Part shown: one piece after another, positions 46,966 through 55,686 of the stretch
How positions within the stretch are numbered: the stretch's first letter is position 1
Layout: the number at the start of each line of letters is the position of its first letter
Source: Candidatus Hydrogenedentota bacterium
GTDB taxonomy: Bacteria; UBA8481; J006
Assembly: GCA_003697085.1 (NCBI GenBank)
Contig: RFFU01000084.1
Location: 54,635 to 118,634 of the forward strand
DNA: 64,000 nucleotides
Direction of reading: 5' to 3'
The notes under the pieces: model-generated
Seen by the model: the letters and a program-made list of their open reading frames with translations, nothing else
Told to the model about the DNA's origin: nothing
Database searches by the model: none
Made by a program: the position numbers and the translations under genes

Positions 46966-47558
46966 ACCGATTTTTTGCGAAAAACAAAGGGCTTCTGCTT
47001 GTCTTATTTCTTGGAGTTTCGGCGTACGCTCACGTTACACCTATGGTGGTCGTAACATCCCGAGCGGAATTTATCAGATACTCGTTGCGGCGGGCTACCC
47101 ATTTCTTTATCCGCGAAATCGACTCCCATTCAGAGATTTTTGAGAGCCGACATCTTCATACGTGGCATCCAAGAAAATCAGATATTCACCTCTATGTTGG
47201 TCGAGACACGGGACAACACCTGGTCGGTGCCGTCGTTTTTCTTCGTATTCCTTCGCGCCATGGTCCAGTCGAAATCGGGGTTGCTTACGATACGGAAGGG
47301 ACGATCCTCAATGCGGCCGTTACTCAGGTTGGTAGCGAACCATTAACATTCCTCACCCCAATGCTTTCCCACGGTTTCATCAAGCAATTTGACGGGGACA
47401 CATATGCAGCAAAGTTCTCAACAAGAAAACTTGCGCCCAAAGATAAAACACCTCTTACGCAATATTACGCACGCGTTATCGTGGCTGGAATGAAATGGAC
47501 AGGAAGAATTTTCAGGGCCGAAATTTTGGACCAATCCCGATCAGAAATCCATCCTTGA
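46962..47558 (+). CDS. putative FMN-binding-domain-like periplasmic protein
   Basis: GTG 46962 overlaps the previous stop by 4 nt; VGAVVFLRIPSRHGPVEIGVAYDTEGTILNAAVTQVGSE...FIKQFDG pattern reminiscent of FMN_bind. Confidence 0.5.
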   Translation: MNRFFAKNKGLLLVLFLGVSAYAHVTPMVVVTSRAEFIRYSLRRATHFFIREIDSHSEIFESRHLHTWHPRKSDIHLYVGRDTGQHLVGAVVFLRIPSRHGPVEIGVAYDTEGTILNAAVTQVGSEPLTFLTPMLSHGFIKQFDGDTYAAKFSTRKLAPKDKTPLTQYYARVIVAGMKWTGRIFRAEILDQSRSEIHP

Positions 47559-47655
47559 TCAGAGTCCACGGTATTTATCTCGCAACCTCCCGTTCCTCCG
47601 CCCGTTTTTCGGTATTTCGTGTTTTGCTTCCTCGCGTTCTTCGGCACGATTTTTC

Positions 47656-47790
47656 GCAGACAAGAGTGTCCGCGCCCTACATCTCCCGTATCCTGTTTCC
47701 TTTTCCCTTTTGCCTTTTGCCTTTTGCCTTTTGATTTTTGCTTTTTTCCTTTTGCCTTTCTCTTTTTTCCGTGTGTTCAGTGGATTTTCT
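47656..47790. repeat. composite repeat: hairpin + CCTTTTG-type polypyrimidine tract, right copy
   Basis: CGCAGACAAGAGTGTCCGCGCCCTACATCTCCCGTATCCTGTTTCCTTTTCCCTTTTGCCTTTTGCCTTTTGCCTTTTGATTTTTGC...TTTTCCGTGTGTTCAGTGG. Confidence 0.85.
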
Positions 47791-47798
47791 TCGCGAGG

Positions 47799-48731
47799 TT
47801 AATTCTTGAAGGCCTGCCCGCTTGTTTCTCCTTCGCTTCTAAGCGACGCCAGGATTCGCCGCGTTCTTCTCTCTTGATACGCCCTGAATTCCGCGGTCGG
47901 ATCGACGGGACGCCCGTCGAAGCGAAGCTCGTAATGGAGATGGGTTCCGAAGGCGCGGCCCGAATGGCCCACGCGCGCAATCACCTGACCTTCCTTCACC
48001 CTCTGACCTCGCTTGACGAGAAGGCGGGAATTGTGCGCATAAAGCGTTTGTTTCCCGAAACCGTGATCGATGATCACCGTTCGGCCGTATCCGCCCCGCC
48101 AGCCGGCAAAGGAAACGACGCCGTCCTGCGTCGCCTCGACCGGAGTTCCATACCGAAACGCAATGTCGATGCCGTCGTGATGCCGAAGACGACCGTTCAG
48201 CCGGCGCCAACCGAACGGAGAAGATATTCGCACCGTCTCCCACCGAATCTTCCTTCGTCCGGATCCGCTTCTTCCCGTCCGAATTTCCCTCCTTCTCGAT
48301 TTGGTTCGCGAAGATCCGCGCGAGGAGGATTTTGTTCGTTCCGTGGACCGAATAGCGGATTTTCCGACGAGAGCCGATGGCTGCGCAGCCGAAGGAGCGA
48401 GATCGTCACGCGGCTGGGTTCCCCCCGACTTTCGGGAGGCTCCCCCGGATCGTATTGCCGAGAGATCCACTTCGTCGAGAAGAACGACCCGCCGCCAGGC
48501 TCGATTTTGATCCGCTGAAAGGAGAAACGTCGGTAGGGAGAGGTCCAAGGTAAAGACGGGGGGGCCTCCGGCAGCAAGAACGGGACTCGTAACCTTGATC
48601 GCCGACGCGTCTGGAAGCGTCACGACGAGCGATACGCCCGCTGAAAAGACGAGCGCAATATTGACAGCCCCCCTCCGGAACGCGGAAATTCGGCTCCTCC
48701 GCCCGGAACCGCGTCGTTTACGCCAGGCCAT
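47799..48731 (-). CDS. M23 family metallopeptidase
   Basis: SPFGWRRLNGRLRHHDGIDIAFRYGTPVEATQDGVVSFAGWRGGYGRTVIIDHG..TLYAHNSRLLVKRGQRVKEGQVIARVGHSGRAFGTHLHYELR. Confidence 0.93.
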   Translation of the reverse strand: MAWRKRRGSGRRSRISAFRRGAVNIALVFSAGVSLVVTLPDASAIKVTSPVLAAGGPPVFTLDLSLPTFLLSADQNRAWRRVVLLDEVDLSAIRSGGASRKSGGTQPRDDLAPSAAQPSALVGKSAIRSTERTKSSSRGSSRTKSRRREIRTGRSGSGRRKIRWETVRISSPFGWRRLNGRLRHHDGIDIAFRYGTPVEATQDGVVSFAGWRGGYGRTVIIDHGFGKQTLYAHNSRLLVKRGQRVKEGQVIARVGHSGRAFGTHLHYELRFDGRPVDPTAEFRAYQERRTRRILASLRSEGETSGQAFKN

Positions 48732-48907
48732 CTCCCTCCCCGCCTCGTTTCTTCCTTCCGCAGGATCCGATCCTGACAGGATTCAGTCCCACGGGAACAT
48801 TATTCTCGTCTCCAAGACGCGCGCCTTGTTCGACGCGACAACGTGACAAAGCCTATGCCAGATTCGCCCTCGATGCCATTTCTTTTTCTCGGGTTCGCTC
48901 CGCCGGG

Positions 48908-49165
48908 TTATCCTTCGCCAGCGTTCTCTGTGCTCCCAGCGTCTCCTGCGCTCCCAGCGGGTCCCGCCAGCGTGGGTCCAACCCGGTGAGCCTCCATAAA
49001 GGCATCCAGATCAGCCTTACGATAACGATTGCGGTTATGAATCTTATAAACCGGTATTTGCCCTTCTTTCACAAGCCGCCATAGCGTTACACTGGAAACC
49101 TTGAGGTACTCCTGTGCCTCCTTGCTCGTAAGATACTCATCTCGTTTGGTCTGTTCCGCGTCCAT
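48908..49165 (-). CDS. excisionase/MerR-like helix-turn-helix DNA-binding protein
   Basis: YLTSKEAQEYLKVSSVTLWRLVKEGQIPVYKIHNRNRYRKADLDAFMEAHRVG. Confidence 0.82.
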   Translation of the reverse strand: MDAEQTKRDEYLTSKEAQEYLKVSSVTLWRLVKEGQIPVYKIHNRNRYRKADLDAFMEAHRVGPTLAGPAGSAGDAGSTENAGEG

Positions 49166-49230
49166 TTTTACCTTCGGCTCCTCTTCTCTTCGTTCCCGCC
49201 TCGAAACGACTCTTTCCCGAGGCAAAGGAA

Positions 49231-49260
49231 CGCTAGTATTCGCTAATCCTTATTAAGCGC
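49231..49260. promoter_or_regulatory. candidate operator: ~10-bp direct repeat plus inverted half-site upstream of HTH gene
   Basis: CGCTAGTATT|CGCTAATCCT|TATTAAGCGC (third unit inverted: GCGCTTAATA). Confidence 0.35.
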
Positions 49261-49382
49261 CTAACCCTATTCTCGGCAAAAAAAACTGTCAAATAAAATG
49301 TTCGCGGAAGGTTTTCCACAGGTTTTCCATAGATTGACACGCTGTTCCGCTCCGCCTTCCTTCGAAAAGCAAACCGCCGAGC

Positions 49383-50150
49383 CTACGACGCCGCCTCCTT
49401 CTCAGCGTGCGGGTCTTTCTTCTTCGAATAGAGAAGCAGTCCCACAGCTTCCACCACCCTTTCCCCCGCCGCCTCACTTTTGCCACGAATATCCTCGAGA
49501 AAATGAATCATGGTCTCGCTAAGAGGTTTCTGTTTATTTCGAGTCATTTCCATTACCTCCAATTCCATTCTTCTTTCGCTGGAAGCGGAACCGCTTGGCC
49601 TCCCGTCTTTCGTCCGAGTTTCGGTTCGCGTGACGGCCAGAGACAGCCCGGTTATCCCGGCGGAAAAATCAGCATGAAACTTCCGGATGCCGTCTCGAAC
49701 GGAAGGTCCCGCGGCGGAGGCAATCCCGTTGTGGAGAGACGGAGAGAAAAGCGGTTTCGAAAGGCCGACCGAAAAAATATCCAAGATCGGCGTTTCCGGC
49801 GAAAGGAAGAGTCCCAGAAAAAAACGGCTGTCGCCGCCGGCGTCCGTTCTTCCTCTTTCCGAAGGATCCGTGAAATTCCTGAAGATACATTCGACAACGT
49901 CCTTCTGGAAGAGGCTGGCGGAATTGGACTGAAGCGCAATCGCTCCGAAACGGCCTCGAAAGGCGCCAGTTAGAAGCGTTCCGGCACGGTCGGACGGGCC
50001 GCCGTGAAGAAGAAAAGCGCGGGAAGCGTCGGGAAAGCCGAACGAATCAACGACGATTCCCAGGGGCTTTTCCCAGAGGTGCCCGACAGCGCCGGTCCAT
50101 CCGGAAAGATTGATCAGACTCGTGCTGATTCTCGGAAGAATGTCTTTCAT
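49383..50150 (-). CDS. hypothetical protein (255 aa)
   Basis: Long ORF with coding-like third-position GC; MKDILPRISTSLINLSGWTGAVGHLWEKPLGIVVDSFGFPDASRAFLLHGGPSDR... Confidence 0.5.
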   Translation of the reverse strand: MKDILPRISTSLINLSGWTGAVGHLWEKPLGIVVDSFGFPDASRAFLLHGGPSDRAGTLLTGAFRGRFGAIALQSNSASLFQKDVVECIFRNFTDPSERGRTDAGGDSRFFLGLFLSPETPILDIFSVGLSKPLFSPSLHNGIASAAGPSVRDGIRKFHADFSAGITGLSLAVTRTETRTKDGRPSGSASSERRMELEVMEMTRNKQKPLSETMIHFLEDIRGKSEAAGERVVEAVGLLLYSKKKDPHAEKEAAS

Positions 50151-50284
50151 TCAAGAAACCGTCTAGTTCTTCGAAACTTCGGGACAGAGGAGATTTTCAA
50201 TATCGAACGTCTGAGAGAATCAAAAGGTTCCGCTGTTTTTCGAGAAATCGTTCGAAATCCATTCTCAACGCTCCTGTTTACCGA

Positions 50285-50512
50285 TCATCCCCACGGGGGA
50301 GGTGCAAAAAGAGAGCGCCCTCTTCCTCCACCACGGCCTCGTTTACCGTGACACTCTCCACTCAGGCAGTTGGCGATGTTGCGCGTTCCGGAGGAGAGTT
50401 GATAAAATTCGATTACGTTGGGAGACGGCCGGTATCTCTTCAAGATCGGTTTTCCGTAAGAACCCTTCCCGTTATTTTCCTTTTCTCGACCGACGCCCGC
50501 TTTTTCTTCCAC
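50285..50512 (-). CDS. small hypothetical protein (75 aa)
   Basis: MEEKAGVGREKENNGKGSYGKPILKRYRPSPNVIEFYQLSSGTRNIANCLSGECHGKRGRGG...; same strand and just upstream of 49383..50150. Confidence 0.3.
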   Translation of the reverse strand: MEEKAGVGREKENNGKGSYGKPILKRYRPSPNVIEFYQLSSGTRNIANCLSGECHGKRGRGGGRGRSLFAPPPWG

Positions 50513-50791
50513 CGTTTGAACCTCCTCGTTCTCTCGTGACGAGAAATGATTCTAACCGGAATCAAAAGGAACTTCAATGTCGTTGAGGCTGGGGGGATTC
50601 AAAAAGTAGGTAGTTAACCAATATCGCCTTTCGGTCATTCTCGGCGGCCATCTTGGCCGCCTCCAAGGCATCGGCCTCAATGTCCATCCACGGAGGTTTT
50701 TGACGGCTTCGGAATCCGCTACAAGGCGTCCCGTTCCTACAAAATAAAATAGCCCCCTCCAGGTCTGCATTCTTTGTCCCTTTCTCTCTTC

Positions 50792-50845
50792 CGCAGGTTG
50801 GAGAACCTGCGCTCCACTTTCGGCAGGCAGGCCTGCGTTCCCAGG
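50792..50845. repeat. two adjacent hairpin repeat units (GCAG..CTGCGCTCC family)
   Basis: CGCAGGTTGGAGAACCTGCGCTCC and GCAGGCAGGCCTGCGTTCCCAGG. Confidence 0.85.
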
Positions 50846-50979
50846 ATTGCGCGTCCTTCTCATTTTCCGCGAACGGCCTTTCTCTATCCCGCCCCCATTT
50901 AAGGCTACTAAACCGATTTAGTTGGTTTTTTGCTTGCATTCTGACGGGTTTTCGCATTAGAATCATCGAGAGACCCCTC

Positions 50980-52773
50980 ATGGAAAAGATGCCGGATCAG
51001 CAGGAGGACCTGAGCGGATCGCCGGGCGTGATGCCGGGCGATTACCACTATCGTCTCGGCGATATCCTTATCGCCGCCGGCGTCATCACCGCCGAACAAC
51101 TCAACGAAGCCCTCGCCCTTCAAAAAGAATCCACGATGAAACTGGGGGAACTGCTCATCCATTACGGCTGGATCACCGAGGAAGGGCTCACGCGTGCGCT
51201 GGCCCGCCAGTTCGGCCACCCCTATCTCCCCGGCGTCGATACGACACTCGTCGATCCCGCCTTCCGAAAATTGATTCCCGAGCGGATTGTCAGAGAGAAC
51301 CTGGTCTTTCCGTACGAGCGGGACGGCAACGTGCTTAGGGTCGTCATGGCCGATCCGACGAATCTCTTTCTTCTCGACGATCTCCGCGCGATCACGGGAT
51401 TCAAGAAGATCGAAGTCCTGCTGACGACTCCGACGCAACTGAGGAAGGCGATCGATGAATTCTATGGTTCAACCGAGACGATGTCGGCGTTGCTGGGAGA
51501 GATCGACGAGGACGTGGAGGTGGTCGAGAATCTCGAGGACCAGGTCTCTGCCGCGGAGTTACGGGCGCAGGTCGAGGATACGCCGATCATCCGGATGGTC
51601 AACGTTCTGATCAAGGAGGCGCTTCAGGCGAACGCCACCGACATCCATCTCGAGCCTTACGAACAGACGTTTCGGATTCGGTATCGGATCGACGGGATCC
51701 TTCACGAAGTCCCCTCCCCTCCGAAGAAATACCAGAACGCCATTCTCTCTCGCCTCAAGATCATGGCGGATTTGGACATCGCGGAACGCCGCCTCCCCCA
51801 GGACGGGCGCTTCAAACTCCGGTTAGCGAACCGTGAGGTCGATTTTCGTATATCGACGTTGCCCACGGCCTTCGGTGAGAAGGTCGTTCTGCGGATTCTT
51901 GACAAGACGGAACGGATCGAGGCCAAGACCGGCTCGATCTCGGACCTCGAACAACTGGGCTTGACGCCGCCGCAGGTCGAGACCGTCAAACGCTCGCTCT
52001 TCCGCCCTCACGGCATGATCTTGGTCACGGGCCCGACGGGAAGCGGCAAGACGACGACGCTTTACGCATGCCTCGAGATTCTCAATTCACCCGAAAAGAA
52101 CATCGTCACGGTCGAAGATCCGGTCGAGTACATGATTCCGGGAATCAACCAGGTTCCGGCTCATCCTCAGATCGGGCTGAACTTCGCCAAGGTTCTGCGC
52201 TCGATTCTCCGCCAGGATCCCGACGTCATAATGGTGGGAGAAATCCGGGATCAAGAGACGGCGGAGATCGCGATCAACGCCGCGTTGACCGGTCATCTCG
52301 TCCTCTCCACGCTCCACACGAACGATGCTCCCGGAGCCGTGGTTCGTCTTGAGAATATGGGGATCGAGCCTTTTCTGATCACATCGACCCTCCTGCTGAC
52401 GATCTCCCAACGCCTGATGCGGAAGATCTGCCCGGAGTGCAAGGAACCGTACACCCCGCCCCCGGAGTTGGTCGAATCGATGCGATTGGAAACGCTTCCC
52501 CCCGAAGGCACGTTCTTCCGCGGGCGCGGCTGCGAAGCGTGCAGCAACACGGGTTACCGCGGGCGCGTCGGCGTCTATGAACTGCTTGAGATCACCGAGG
52601 ACGTCAAGGCGATGGTCCTGAAGCGGATGACCTCCTCCGCCATCAAGTCGGCGGCCATCGAGAAAGGATTCCGCACCTTGAGGCAGGCCTCGCTCGATCT
52701 CGTCTTCCGAGGGCTGACCACGCTGGAGGAAGTCTGGCGCGTCTCGACGGAAGACTTCCTGGTTGGAGAGTAA
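50980..52773 (+). CDS. gspE: type II secretion / type IV pilus assembly ATPase (GspE/PilB)
   Basis: ILVTGPTGSGKTTTLYACLEILNSPEKNIVTVEDPVEYMIPGINQVPAHPQIGLNFAKVLRSILRQDPDVIMVGEIRDQETAEIAINAALTGHLVLSTLHTNDA; CPECKEPY..CEACSNTGYRGR. Confidence 0.97.
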   Translation: MEKMPDQQEDLSGSPGVMPGDYHYRLGDILIAAGVITAEQLNEALALQKESTMKLGELLIHYGWITEEGLTRALARQFGHPYLPGVDTTLVDPAFRKLIPERIVRENLVFPYERDGNVLRVVMADPTNLFLLDDLRAITGFKKIEVLLTTPTQLRKAIDEFYGSTETMSALLGEIDEDVEVVENLEDQVSAAELRAQVEDTPIIRMVNVLIKEALQANATDIHLEPYEQTFRIRYRIDGILHEVPSPPKKYQNAILSRLKIMADLDIAERRLPQDGRFKLRLANREVDFRISTLPTAFGEKVVLRILDKTERIEAKTGSISDLEQLGLTPPQVETVKRSLFRPHGMILVTGPTGSGKTTTLYACLEILNSPEKNIVTVEDPVEYMIPGINQVPAHPQIGLNFAKVLRSILRQDPDVIMVGEIRDQETAEIAINAALTGHLVLSTLHTNDAPGAVVRLENMGIEPFLITSTLLLTISQRLMRKICPECKEPYTPPPELVESMRLETLPPEGTFFRGRGCEACSNTGYRGRVGVYELLEITEDVKAMVLKRMTSSAIKSAAIEKGFRTLRQASLDLVFRGLTTLEEVWRVSTEDFLVGE

Positions 52774-53992
52774 GGTCTTGCCGCAGTTTCAGTACCGTGC
52801 CTTTACGCGGACGGGAGGGGTGGTCGAGGGGGTATTGGAGGCGGGGGCGGAACGCGACGTTCTCCTCAATCTCCGCCGCCGTAACCTCAAGGTCCTCCTG
52901 ATCGAAGAGAAGAAAGAGACCTGGTACGATCTGTTAGGGAAATGGATGCACCGCAAGGTGAAATTGCGGGAGATCGTTCGTTTCACGAGTATGTTCTCCA
53001 CGCTCGTCAACGCCGCTGTTCCGATGTCCTCTTGCCTCCGGACCCTTCAAGAACAAACGGACAACATCGCCTTGAAAGAGATTCTCGAGAACGTTCAGCA
53101 GGAGATCGAGGGAGGGATGGACCTTTCGACGGCGCTGGGGATGCATCCCCAAGCCTTCAATCGGATGTACGTCGATTTGGTACGGGCGGGGGAAACGAGC
53201 GGGACGCTGGGCATCATCCTCGAACGGCTGGCCGCTTACACAGAAAAGACGGAGAAGCTGCGCCGAAGGATCAAGAGCGCTTTGACCTATCCCGCGGTTG
53301 TCGTCGCCATTTCTTTTCTGATCGTCTGGGTGATCCTCCAGTTCGTCGTGCCGAAATTCGCCGAGACCTTCGCCCAGTTCGGAAAGGATCTCCCGCTCCC
53401 TACGGTTATCCTTCTCGAGGTCTCAAATGTCGTGCGGAATTTTTACGCGCTCGTCCTTTTGGCGGGAGTCGGGGCGTATTTCGGAATCCGAACTCTTCTC
53501 AAGAACGATTCCTTCCGCAAGACCTGGGACACGATGGTTCTGAAGATTCCGTTCTTCGGGGAATTGATCCTCAAATCCTCCTTGGCCCGTTTCACTCGAA
53601 CGCTTGCGATGCTTCTTGACAGCGGGATTCCGATCATCCAAGCCCTTCAGATCGTTTCGCATGTGGCCGGGAATCGCCTGATCACCGACACGGTCTTCGC
53701 GGCCGCCGATGCGATTACGAGTGGAGAGAGCTTCTCCGACACATTGCGAAAGGGAGAAGTCTTCCCGCCCATCGTCATCCAGATGGTCTCGGTCGGGGAA
53801 GCGACCGGAAACCTTCCCGCGATGCTCAACAAGATCGCTGATTTTTACGAAGACGAGGTGGACATCGTGATCGAATCCCTCTCGTCCCTGATCGAACCGC
53901 TGATGATCGTCTTTCTCGGGGTCGTTCTCGGCTACGTCATCATCGCGCTTTTCCTGCCGATCCTGAGCCTGAGCGAGGCGGTGAAGTTCTGA
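52763..53992 (+). CDS. gspF: type II secretion / pilus inner membrane platform protein (GspF/PilC)
   Basis: FQYRAFTRTGGVVEGVLEAG; FTSMFSTLVNAAVPMSSCLRTLQEQTDN; MVSVGEATGNLPAMLNKIADFYEDEVDIVIESLSSLIEPLMIVFLGVVLGYVI. Confidence 0.96.
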   Translation: MESKVLPQFQYRAFTRTGGVVEGVLEAGAERDVLLNLRRRNLKVLLIEEKKETWYDLLGKWMHRKVKLREIVRFTSMFSTLVNAAVPMSSCLRTLQEQTDNIALKEILENVQQEIEGGMDLSTALGMHPQAFNRMYVDLVRAGETSGTLGIILERLAAYTEKTEKLRRRIKSALTYPAVVVAISFLIVWVILQFVVPKFAETFAQFGKDLPLPTVILLEVSNVVRNFYALVLLAGVGAYFGIRTLLKNDSFRKTWDTMVLKIPFFGELILKSSLARFTRTLAMLLDSGIPIIQALQIVSHVAGNRLITDTVFAAADAITSGESFSDTLRKGEVFPPIVIQMVSVGEATGNLPAMLNKIADFYEDEVDIVIESLSSLIEPLMIVFLGVVLGYVIIALFLPILSLSEAVKF

Positions 53993-54561
53993 TGGCAGGC
54001 CGGGAACGAGCCGTTTTCGGTGCGACTACAGCGACGCGGAAACGACGGTCCGGTCAGAAATCGAGTGACCATGCCCCAAGGGAAGATCACTCGATCTTTT
54101 CGAGACGACCTGTCGGGCGCGGACCCAACGGCGCGACTCTGATCGAGATCCTCGTTGCGGTCATCCTCTTGAGCCTGGGGCTTCTGCCGCTTCTGCTTGC
54201 CCTGAACCGGACTGTGACGAACACCTATTCGCTCGGAACGCGTTCCGAAGCGCTGCTTTTAGCGGCGGAGAAGATCGATGAACTGCGGGCGGAGGGATTC
54301 GGCGAGATCGAGGCGAACATTCTTGCCGGAGCGGACAGCGCCGTCATCAACGAGGGCGCGCTGGAGGAAAAGCCCTTCTTCCGGACCACGGAGATCATTT
54401 ATCAGAAGGATCTCGGCGGAATGAATCTCGTCGACGCCTCGCCGGCCGACGTTCCCACGGATTACATCAAGTTGAAATCCACCGTCCGGTGGCTCGTCGA
54501 GAACCGTCCGCTCGAGCGCAGTGTCACGGCGTTGATGGCGCGGGAGGGAGCCCTTGAATAA
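53992..54561 (+). CDS. GspI/PilV-like prepilin
   Basis: G-ATLIEILVAVILLSLGLLPLLLALNRTV prepilin N-terminus. Confidence 0.8.
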   Translation: MAGRERAVFGATTATRKRRSGQKSSDHAPREDHSIFSRRPVGRGPNGATLIEILVAVILLSLGLLPLLLALNRTVTNTYSLGTRSEALLLAAEKIDELRAEGFGEIEANILAGADSAVINEGALEEKPFFRTTEIIYQKDLGGMNLVDASPADVPTDYIKLKSTVRWLVENRPLERSVTALMAREGALE

Positions 54562-55270
54562 CGTCTTCTCCCTTCCGAACGCGTCGGCCTCCTCAAAACA
54601 TTTCCGCGGTCGGACGCGCGCCGGACGAAAGCGCGCCTTCACTCTCGTGGAACTTCTCGTCGTCGCGCTGATCGTCGGGATCGTCATCATTATCTTGATG
54701 CGTGTTCTTTTGAATTACTTCGCGGCGTACTGGGAGACGCAGACGCGCCTTCGTCTCCAGCGCGATATGCGAACCGCCTCGTACTGGATCCGAACAGACC
54801 TGACGGCGTTGGCTCAGCGGAACGGAAATTTTGATCTTCTTGATCCCGGCAACGATTTCTCCTTCCTCGCCGCCGACGACCCGAAGGATACGCAGGACTG
54901 GGCCGACAACTCGCTCGACAACGGGCTCGACGAATTCACCTATCTCTTCTCCGGTAACAGAATCATCCGGAAATGGGACCCTCGGGGCGGGCTTTCAGGA
55001 ACGACGAAGGAGATCGTGGTCGGAGCGCTCGAACCGCAGTACGGGGATTCGATCGATGTTCGGATCACGCTTACCGATCTCAACGACAGCACGGTCACGC
55101 GTTCGGATTTCAACGGCACATTGGGGGATTACGAATACACGACGCCGATTCGTGCGGTCGAGGTCGAACTGATCTTCAGCAAGAAGCCACGGGGAATCTT
55201 TTCGAAGCGTCCGCCGATCGTCGAACGGGCGCGTCTGCGCAGCGTTGCGCTCTACAGGAGGGTCGGATGA
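54554..55270 (+). CDS. GspJ/PilW-like prepilin
   Basis: RKRAFTLVELLVVALIVGIVIIILMRVLLNYFAAYWE prepilin N-terminus. Confidence 0.8.
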   Translation: MNNVFSLPNASASSKHFRGRTRAGRKRAFTLVELLVVALIVGIVIIILMRVLLNYFAAYWETQTRLRLQRDMRTASYWIRTDLTALAQRNGNFDLLDPGNDFSFLAADDPKDTQDWADNSLDNGLDEFTYLFSGNRIIRKWDPRGGLSGTTKEIVVGALEPQYGDSIDVRITLTDLNDSTVTRSDFNGTLGDYEYTTPIRAVEVELIFSKKPRGIFSKRPPIVERARLRSVALYRRVG

Positions 55271-55686
55271 GACGGGAGTCGGCATCCGCGGATCGAGCGG
55301 CAGGGGGCGTCGTGCCGCGAGAAGCGAGCGCGCCGCGAGGACGAAGGGGAGTGTTTTCTCTTCTTCGCGACAGAGCCCGCGGCCAGGCGCTCATCGTCGC
55401 CTTGATCCTGCTTCTCGTCGCGGCCGTATTGGTTTTGGCCGCCGTCTATTTCTTCCGCGAGAGCGCGCATCAGCAGGTCGCTCACACCCGCATCATTCAG
55501 GAGCGCTATCTTGCCGAGGCCGGCCTTGAACTCACCTTGCATCGCCTCAACACGGATCACGCCTTTTCGCGGGAGATTCAGATTCTGGGCGCAACCCAAA
55601 AGAATCCCTTCGACACGAACGCCGGTCCCGGAACGATAACTTGGGAAGGAGGTACGATTACCGTGGTGATCGAACCCTACGAATGA
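55267..55686 (+). CDS. PilX/GspK-like pseudopilin
   Basis: RARGQALIVALILLLVAAVLVLAAVYFFRESAHQQVAHTRIIQERYLAEAGLELTLHRL; overlaps the previous gene by 4 nt. Confidence 0.7.
   Translation: MRRESASADRAAGGVVPREASAPRGRRGVFSLLRDRARGQALIVALILLLVAAVLVLAAVYFFRESAHQQVAHTRIIQERYLAEAGLELTLHRLNTDHAFSREIQILGATQKNPFDTNAGPGTITWEGGTITVVIEPYE

Noticed and set aside
50552-50981. Minus-strand ORFs 50574..50981 and 50552..50863
   Set aside because: Largely built from hairpin repeat sequence (SWERRPACRKWSAGSPTCG); only the last ~37 residues look protein-like, too little to support a gene.
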